Positions 50,901 to 61,100 of a DNA stretch of 64,000 nucleotides are shown piece after piece; the first letter of the stretch is position 1; every line of letters starts with the position of its first letter. The stretch comes from Ephydatia muelleri (Eukaryota > Porifera > Demospongiae > Spongillida > Spongillidae): contig JABACO010000004.1 of NCBI GenBank assembly GCA_013339895.1, positions 7,079,582 to 7,143,581 of the forward strand, in the 5' to 3' direction. Position numbers and translations under genes: made by a program. Below the pieces are notes generated by a model, which was not told the DNA's origin, searched no databases, and was given only the letters and a program-made list of their open reading frames with translations.

Positions 50901-53900
50901 ACAAAAGTTGTCCAGAGGGGGTCCAATGGTAATGTCCTAGGGGGATGTTCTATTGCAGTGAGATGTGTCCAGAGGGGGGTCCAATGGCATAGATGGCAAT
51001 GTCCTAGGGGTGTCGCACAGTGAGATGTGGATGTGGGTTTCAAAGGTAATGGTATCCTACATCAGGATGTGTCCGGATGGGTTTCAAAGGTAATGGTATC
51101 CTACATCAGGATGTGTCCAGAGGGGGTTCAATGGTAATGTCCTAGGGGGGTGTCCTACATCGAGATGTGTCCAGAGGGGGTTCAATGGTAATGTCCTAAG
51201 GGGGTGTCCTACATCGAGATGTGTCCAGAGGTGGTTCAATGGTAATGTCCTAAGGGGGTATCCTACATCAGGTTGTGTCCAGAGGGGGTTCAATGGTAAT
51301 GTACAGGGAAGTGTGTCCAGAGGGGGTCCAAAATAAATGTCCTGGGGGGGTATGGTGTAGAGGCTTTATGTCCTGGGGGGATACCTTGATATTAGTCATC
51401 AGTAGGGGTGTACAATTATATTATGGAATAGCCCATTTGGTGTCAGAAGTGAGATCGTTTCTCAGCCAGTTGAGCATGAGAACCTATACTGTTATATATG
51501 GAGCAAAGGAGTGGGATTGGGAGAACACAGAGACACCAGGAAAGACAGAGAGATATGGAGTACTTCGGAGGAACTAGTAGACAGGACGGCAGTGAAGTCG
51601 TAGGACAAGCTGACGGAAGAGTCGGGTTAGCTGAACTATTGCACATGCTGATGGAGGTTCGCAAGCGTCAGGAGGAAAGGACGGCCGAGGAGAAACGGCA
51701 ACAAGAGGAGGATCGCAACGAAAGGTAGAAAGAGTGGCCAAGGAGAAACAGCGACAAGAAGAGGAGCGGATGCAGTACGAGGAAAGGATGGCCAAAGAGA
51801 AGTGACGACAAGAAGAGGAGCAAAGGCATTACCAGGAATAGATGTAAGAAGAATCCACGCAAAGAATAGAGGCGTTAATGAAATTAGTCAGTTCTCCCGC
51901 TGCGGGCAGAGTGCTGGAAAAGGCTAATGCGAAGCTCAGAAACTTCTTACTTCATCACATTCGAATTATGTCAGTGTTCAGTGTTGAAGAAGGGCAGTGG
52001 TTCTACAGGGTGGCCCCTCTGTTGGTTCCACTGGAGCACGACATTCTCCCATCACTTGAGACTGCTCCTCTTGCCACGCATACCGAATCCCAAATCAGGC
52101 ACATCTCGTCCCAACAAGACTGAAACTGGAAGGTGGTTTGCGACTGCTGCTTCCACATCATACGACAACCCTCTTACTTTAATGCTGATTTGTGCAAAGG
52201 GTTTCTGATGGCATCACTATGCACACTCCATATAAGTCGATTTTTTTGACACAATTGAAAGAACTAACTTATAACCCTACCTGAGAAGGACTGTGGAAAC
52301 AGCTTGCACCCATGAACACCAGGAAACTATATAAAAGACATACAGTACACTTTCAATGCCACAACTGACTGAACCCATACTTAAGTAGTTAGCTAAAAAT
52401 GTTCTAGCAAAGACATGCAGGGCTATGCAGGCCAAGTCCACCTGGTACATACAGTATGCGTCAATAAAAAGGTAACGCAAAGTAATTTTCTACTTCATAA
52501 TGTAATACCTTATCTCCGTAGTATTTTATGTTCGTAGAAAGTTGCGCTATGTAGGTAGAAAACTACACTACGTTCGTACTACGGTCAACATGAAAACATG
52601 TTCAGAACTAGTGTTGGGTACAGCTGCAGGCATAGAGAGTCCACAGCAGCTGTGTCATTTCACTTTGCATATCGCAATCAGCAGAGGTACGTATATGATA
52701 AAAGCACTGCGATGGCTAACGTTTCTGTCCTTAGTTTTCCTCTGGCATTGAAATGGTGTTTTTGGCGTGCGAGAAACAAAGGATTCTATTTTACCATCAA
52801 CACGAGTAGAGCAATAATTTGTTGTTGGAGGATGGGATAACCAACAACTGGAAATTGGATTATGCCACTTTTGTAACATGTTAACGTCATGTTGATTCCG
52901 TAGGTAATGGTGTTACCTTTTGCTTTAACAGAATATGGTCCCTGCCATTGAACAAATTGCTTATCTGAACCATCAGGCAACAATTAATACCAGCTCTCCA
53001 ACTTGGAATTCTCTTTTCCAAGCATTTCGGTCATACCACTCCTTCTGGACCTGTTGTGCTCTAGACAAATTCTCCATCTCCACCTCGGCCATACTGCAAG
53101 CTTTTCCTGGACTGCCAATACATACATGTAAGACACCACACTCTCAGAATCGCACTTCCCAGTCTCCCAAGTCTTGTTATGGACATCCAGTGGTCCCCTG
53201 ATGAGTTTAAAGAGTGAGAAACCCGTTGATGCTTGATGCACCGCCTGGTAGGCAAACAGAAGGGAAGGCAATGTGGTGTCCGGTTTTTTCTGAGTCACAG
53301 CTTTCTTGAGCATGGCCTTGAGAGTATGATTAAATCTCTAAACTAGTCCATCCATTGCTGGGTGATAAAGACCTGTTTTGATTGGGTGAATCTTACAGCT
53401 TTTTCAGTAGCTGGGACATGACATTACTCTTCCCATCCTCCTTCGATTCCGTGACGTGATACAACAAACCATTTCACCGATTGCAAACCGTGCCTTGCTT
53501 AGTCCAGCCTTTTCCACCGCTTCCCGCACATCCTTTAATCATTCGTCGCTTTCCTGACATTTTCATAGTTTCGCAGCTCCATCTGTAACAGATGCATGTA
53601 TGCTTGAATCGCTCCTTGTTTTTCGATCCTCTTCTGTCTTTTTGTACGCTTCACCTTCTCCTTTCCCTTCTCGAACAACTCACTTTGTACCTGGAACAGT
53701 TTCGCTCACAGCATCAACTGCACTCACTATTGGTGCTCAACAGGCGTATCAGCAATGCCAACCATGGAAGTGGCGGATTATCAGCTAAAGAAAGTAACGG
53801 CTGCTGTTTTATATCAATACAACATGCCTACTGGTCTAGGCTGAGGATCGTCAAGAAAGAAGAGATCGAATCCTGTCGAATATGTCATGCATGGATCTAC

Positions 53901-55068
53901 TGGCCAATGGATAAAGCTATGCAAGACTGTTGGATAAATTAGGGAGTATTAGGCGTTGAACAGTTCCTTAAGGTTCTTCCCATGGATATTGGGATTTGGG
54001 TTTCGGACAAGAAGCCAACAAGAGCTACTCAAGCAAGTCAGATGGCGGATGACTATGCATGATCTTGGAAGTCCCGAGTGCAGGGAAGGATACTTCACAT
54101 GGGCAACCTGACATAAAGATAATTGTGGCAGACGAGGCCATCAGACTATCGCCTACCGTCTGGTCCGAAGGGTGAAGCGAACCATCATGGTATCAAGTGC
54201 TACAATTGTGAACTTCTAGGACACATTGCTACTAAGTGCAGGAAAGCGACTCGCCAGGGCAAAGAAACCGGGGTTGCTCAGGTCGCAATGGAGTGTATAG
54301 AGCTGGGGTAGTGGAAAGAACGAAGGTGGACGGCATAATACTTGATACAAGAGCTGCTAGACCTATTATTCATAGTAGATTGATGCCATCACGTAAGGTG
54401 ACCAACCACAAGAGGGTATACTTTGTTCCTGAACCCATATAAGTTGTGGTTAGTAACAGTCAAAGGAATGCAACATCTACTGTTGACCACATAATTTCAC
54501 ATTGTACAAATGCATTATATGTTCAGACTTACAGCATTGTCTTGGCTGCCAATGGTTGCACCAGCTAACACCAGATGCTCAACCACTTTGACAAAAGATT
54601 TTTTGGTTGCCAAATGTAATGGAGTCAGTCCCTTCTGCAACATAATAGTACATTTGTAATCAGAAGTAGTCGAGCAACTCCAGTAGTACACTTTTGTATT
54701 GTGTAATCTAAAAGAAATCTGGTTTAGCTCATACATTCAAACTAGTTCTACAATGCATTCATGATCACAAAACCACAGCTGTACATATATTTGGAACATG
54801 AGAGAATACCATCTGCATATACACCTGCATACATGCATTGAAGTTTTTTCACAATATACTAGTGATGGGATAGTTAAAAGTTTTTGACAGTAGTTAAGTT
54901 CCAGTTAACTAAAAATATTCTGTTTTGTGGTGCAGTTAAGTCAAATAAATTCATTACCTTCTCCATATTTCTTCAGTTAAGTCATAGTTAACTAAAATGG
55001 TTTTTGCCACAGCCAAGTTAAGTTGACAATTTAATTAAACAGTCACATGAAGTTTATATAGTTCAAAC

Positions 55069-55129
<61 letters not shown>

Positions 55130-58100
55130 AAAAAAACTGTGGGGGACCCCATCGTCCAATATTGTAGGGCTTAATGAGAGGATTACAAATCTTCTAAAAT
55201 CGGACGTAAAAGAAAGAGATACGAGGGATCAAAATTGGGGGGCGAGAGGGGTACCACCCTATGCCCATTACATTTTCGTATCTTTTTTGTTTCACAGGTT
55301 TTTTTGCCCCCCCCCCCCCCCCCCCCCCCCCCCCACACATCTTGAGTTCGAATTGGATTTTTTTGCATTCAAGATTGTGCTCTTCTGCTTCAAATTGCGT
55401 AGCCTGCTCTAGAAGAAAAAAAATGCTCAGAACAGGCTGAAATAACCCTGCTATTTTGGAAAATTAATGTTTTGCTTATTTCTTTTGATCCAAAACTCCA
55501 ATGGGTCACACTCTTTGAGTCAATCTTGGTATTGTCTAATATGATTCCATGTCTGGGTCAAGTATATTGGGCCAGGATTACGTTAAGATATACAAAATTT
55601 AATTAATTATAAATTAAAATTGGTGTTGTAGGATTTGTATTTATAAAAAGTAAGGCCAGAACAAGGGATTATTGAAATTATAGATTCACAAATTCATAAA
55701 AATTACAGACCTACATTTAGCTAGTTGAGGCAAGAAGATTTGCTAAATAATGTAGGTTTATAACATTTATGAATTTATTATTGTATAACACTCCGATTCA
55801 ATGTGGGACAGAACTTCTGAGATTACTCTCATACATGTACTTGTATGCATTATTTACATGTATTGCACATACATGTAATCATAATTATATTATAAATGTA
55901 TATGGATTGACAAAGGAACAAAAGATTCTTTCTGCATGAAGCGCTGTAGTACCAAAAAGATACATGAAAGCCCATTTGAAAAATGGGAGTCAACAGTGAT
56001 TTGCATCATTATCAATTAGCATGTCTACAAGTAAGCATACCCAATGGAGGCACCAAGAAATCCTTAACTAATTCATTACATCCAGTTAAAAAATAAAACT
56101 AGTTAAGTTAAGGTAATTATCGTGCTTAACAATATGTACTGAGTTAAGTTATAGTTAACTACCACCTGGCTATATAAGTGTAAATTAAGTTAATAACTGC
56201 AATAATTCACTTAACTGACCCAAGTTAAGTTAAAAAAGTAGTTAACTATCCCAACACTACGTACGATATACACACTTTATCCAAACAAAACTAACAGCCT
56301 CACACTGTCTTTGGGATCTATAACTTTTGTGGCTTTCAGCAACAAGGATACGACTTCATCATGTCCAGCATCAGAAGCATAATGCAGTGCAGTCCAGCCA
56401 TTTGACTGTGTGATACATGCATTTGTTATACAAACAATATTCATCAGGAAATAATTAACTCAACCATTTGTTGAGTTCAAAATGTTATTAACCCCGCAGT
56501 TTGGAGTATAAGTGCACAATATTTGTGTCTCATACATTGTTATTCATGATAAGTACAATACTACTGGCATAAAATTAATAGTAGTAAAATTTACATTTAT
56601 CTACTTTCATAATAGCTTGTTTGATTACTAAGCCAAAGCTTGAGGTAATTCGAAAGATTTGTTAGAGAAACATGAACACGAAAAGTTTGGTCAGCTAAAT
56701 CCTTCAAGATCACAAAATGTGCATTTGATGTCAATCAAATCAGCTTGATTACTTTATTCATATTGTGCTTCAATTGCTGTTTAGATAGACATGCATCATA
56801 GCTGTTAGTTTAAGAGTACAAGGCCAGGCAAAACTAAGCATAATACATAATGTGTTAATTGAATAACTACACACCCGTAACTGTGAATTATTTGTGGCAA
56901 AATCTGCAATCTAAATATTCTATACACCAAAAGGGTAGAACTTATATACTTATACTACCAGATAACAGGGAGCGTTTACGTAAGGAACTAGATGTACAGT
57001 AGCGGTCATAATAAAAGTCACGATCCGTTTTAGTGCAACGATCGTAGCACTGTGCGGTCTTTTTTAAACACGAAGCTAAAACGGTGATCTTTATGGCACT
57101 TCTGTACGTGTGAACTAATTCCGCGAAGTGCGCAACTCTGTTTACACCGGTTTTATAGTAAAGCACGCAGTACTTATTACAAATTGATGACGCTGAATGG
57201 ATTGAGTTTTCTAACATAGCGTATAATCTGAACAAGTGCATCCGTTTGACTGATTCTCTATATACTGTGAAGTATCGCATCTAAGTCTCAGCTCCCAGCA
57301 ATTAAAAGAATGGCTCGTGTTTATTTCATTTTGACTGCTACCTCTATACGTCTTGTCTTTGAAAGTCTAAGTGCCTCAAAACGTCCCAATCCATTTGAAG
57401 GGCTATAATAATTAGTGAGATATTGAGTGACGACATAAATAACAGATGTGTCCGCTATTGGCCGGCCATCTTAGCCTGTTTCTCCTTGTTAACGTTAAAA
57501 ATTCAGTAATCACTGCCACGGAACATCGATCCAAGCAATGTTCTACAACATACTAATCACGTTTTAAAACACAAACTATGGTTAAACGATGATGTCAAAT
57601 TACATGACTGGCAATCGACAACTTTTGTGTTAAATCATATTTGAATCGCAACGAATTCAGAATGAGAAGCCATATCTTATTATATCCGCTACTGTGCTAC
57701 CCATATACAGCAAATGCATACAATCAATTTTGTACAGTGTATACATGCAACAATGTTCAAGCCTTTGAATGAATACAGACATGTACTATCTTAGCCTGCT
57801 ATGCATATGCTCTACAAGTACAGTATACACATTGAAACTGTACTGTACCCTAATCTAAATGAACAGCCATTAAATTCGTTTCATCCATTCACTTGCTGTT
57901 TGTTATACATATGGGATCTCCATGAAAAAGGACCAGGCACATACATTATAAAATTTCCCCTACCCGCAATAGAAATGTAATGCTTGCGTTGAAATGTATA
58001 TGGCTAATTATAAATTCATCGCCTAACAACTCCATGACAGATACTCCGATTCTCAGTGTGTTAGAAGCAATGTGTGGAGGACATTTCAGACTTCTAGAAT

Positions 58101-61100
58101 ATAAAAATATTGAAATCTTGAAAAAAAACATTGCGTTAGGTCCCTTTTTGTGGAAACGATCTCATTTGTTATTTAATATTCAGTTACGTGCCTTGGGAAT
58201 TTGTTCAGGCATGGCAGGGGATTGCCAAGGATTCAAAGTTGATGCAGTAAAATGCTGCCAAGAGAGTGTTTGCTGCTATTGCAGGAAGAGAACATCTCCC
58301 AATCCAACCTCCAAAGCATTGCTGAAGATCCTAATCCCCTCTAAGGGAGGGATTGAAATGATCGAGAATTGTGTCTGGGAAGAAGAGGTCCTTCAGATTC
58401 AGGGAGGCTGCTAGATTTCTCTGCCTCCAGTTCTATGAAATTTCTATTTTGTTTTAAATTATTGGATGCCAAGTGTGTATATGCAATGCATCACACACAA
58501 CCTTTACACCATTCATGCATGATTTAGATCTTGGCATGTCACAAGTCTACGAAGCATGCATATGCTCTCTGCATTTGTAACCTTATAAGAACATTAACAT
58601 TTAGAATGAAATTATTTGTCTTAGCGGAACCCTCACTTCACTTCGATCACTTCACTAATTAATGCATCACTTCAGTACTCCATAAACCAGAAAATGTAGC
58701 CCAGATCAGTGTAGTATATCACGCCAGTTCACTCCCCCCTTTTGCCAGTTTGTATGATGGGTTGTAGGTTATAGTTGTTCGTTATACATATTGTGATAGG
58801 CAATTTTTTATGATGCTACATGCCACAGCTGCAAATACAGTTGATTGTGGTGATTTCAATGTTACAAATACGCAAACACACATGATTATTATAATAATGC
58901 TGACCTGTTCTACAGCGTTAACATCAACATTCACTTCTTCTTTCAAAAATCTTTTAAGTGCATGTTTACGACCATCCTTTGCCATCATTCGAAGACTTTT
59001 CTCCTTCTTTAGAAACAAAAGTTTACAGGATGAGCTCACAACAACAATCGTTTCAGTTCCTTAAATTGATGCTAATCATTGTCGCCCCAGTGTCGGGGTG
59101 ATGGGGAAAGGCCTATGGGGGAGAGTGCTATTATATATACAGGCCCCCCCCCAGCCATGAAACCATCACCCTGCCACTGGGGTTGATCCATTTACCATAA
59201 TAAGCATGACTGTTACATGTGCAGGTATAAGTTCAATCATATGAATTAATTGTCAATGAAAAGTGCAATTATATTTAAGAATAGCAGGGTGGATCCAGCG
59301 AGGGCATCCTTACCGCCCCCTCCCCCCTTTAATAATGGATTATGAATATTGTTAAGTACTGTAAGTTTTATACCCCAATCACTATACTACGTGGTTGATA
59401 TATTGATTTGTGCTCCGTAGCGTGTTGCCGTCATTGATTCTGATACATTGTACCGTGTTGCTGTCAGTCTGATTGGTCATTCCATCATACTACTTGGTCC
59501 ATATATTGCTTACAGAAGTCTGGACCATACCCGTAACCGTAACGGTGTTGTGCGTTACGTGGTGGCAAAAAAACGACCAGCACCATATAGGTCCATCTCC
59601 GATCAAGGAAAGATAAAAGCACCGTTTTTATGAATCTGCATGTAGTAATGTGTATGCGAAGTTTATTTCAAACAATCCACGATTATTAATATACATAGTA
59701 AAGCCACCGAAGATATGTCAAAAGCACCCCATTCGGATCAAGCTACTGGTAATACTTGTAAGTTGCAGATACATTTGGTATTAACTTGAATGTAGTCTGT
59801 ATAATTAGTACAAGTGGCGAGAAGTAGCTATGCTGAACCCCAGAGGGTAGCTTTATTTATTTATTTCTTCATGTGAGCATATGAAACAGTGCAAGGGTAA
59901 ATGCATGTATCGCTCCAATATGTACAATTCAAATACTAGAGCATACTACAATTGTTTCAAAGTTATTCCTGATGCTTTTATGATTTCAGAAGGTAAGTAA
60001 TTATGCACGTCAGCTCTATTCAACATAACGCATCTGTCAACTAGTAGCCACAGCAGCACTGAGAATCAAACATCATTATTATCAATATAACTTTAGTGTT
60101 ATTATCAATATAATCTTAGTGTCAAATGAAACTCATTATGCTGTACAACCATCTTCTAGAAGCTACCAGCAGTTGTTTTAATAATCTTGAAATGCTGCAG
60201 GATGTAGAGGATCAGATTATGCTGACAGAATCTGGTGGGGTATATTTAGCACATTAAGTATGCCGATGTCTCTCTTTATACAAAATATAGTTTCTACTCA
60301 TCAAGATGCACAGGAATAATGGGTCATGACGTTGGTGAAATTGTGAGTGGATACATTCTCTGTCATGCAAAGAAAAGGTAGCATATCTTAAGAGAACAAT
60401 TTGTGCCACTCAAATGAGACATTCCATGCAGTTGTGTTCCCAAAAAATAGGTAAGGAAGGTGAAACGGACATCTAACCTAACAACATGCATGGCTGTAAA
60501 ATTACAAATGGCTAGTATACAGCCATTATTGCAAGGTGGCCACTGCAAATTTTGTGTTTTTATTTGCACCAACTAATCCTTGAATTATATGTGATGTACT
60601 GGTCACATGTCCAATGCAGCAACTTAGAAAAGCAACAGGCAAAGTGGTTGCTTAGAAAGATTAGACTATCAAAAAGATGCTCTTCAAGGGAATACTGCAT
60701 CCAATAGCACTTATAATCCTAGTTATACAATGCAGTATAAGCTTTCAGTTACGAACAGAGAAAAATATGAAGATTTTGAAGTTCATAGTCCGACAATCAT
60801 ATTTTGTGAAAAACAATATATTGCATTGCGTGGGCAGAGAGATAAGAACAGAAGCACTGCCACAAACCAATGAAATTTTCATGCTATGATACAATTACTT
60901 GAATGCTAAGTTGCATGAATCAGGTAAAAGAAACACTCAATTGACATGAAGCAATGAAACAGCTTCAACTTCCTTCAGCAGTGTACACCACAATTACTGA
61001 TGAAGTAACGGATAAATATAGTAATAAGGAAATCATGTCCTTATGTCTCCGATTTTTGGATTGTGGTAATATTATCGCATTAGGACGAAAAGATTGCTGA

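Larger units (their letters stand above)
50768..52367. mobile_element. 1.6-kb unit with inverted ends, carrying a minisatellite and gag-like code
   Basis: The left end CAGTTGTGGCGATTGAAAGT (50,768 onward, about 70 bp) is the imperfect reverse complement of the right end (about 52,298-52,367, ending CACTTTCAATGCCACAACTG). A second inner inverted pair surrounds TCATCAGTAGGGGTGTACAA (51,400) and its complement (about 50,880). Between them are the minisatellite and a + strand gag-like region. It could be a true inverted-repeat element or two retroelement ends in opposite orientation. Confidence 0.6.
56406..58904. other. Intron; repeats but no exon recognised
   Basis: Holds the dispersed repeat copies at 57,972-58,170 and 58,285-58,450. 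A 112-codon minus frame (56,942-57,280) has no recognisable feature. Confidence 0.4.

Noticed and set aside
56942..57280. 112-codon minus-strand frame as an exon of the pseudokinase gene
   Set aside because: The flanking exons already join in phase 0 with continuous ankyrin structure; no splice sites or similarity support it.
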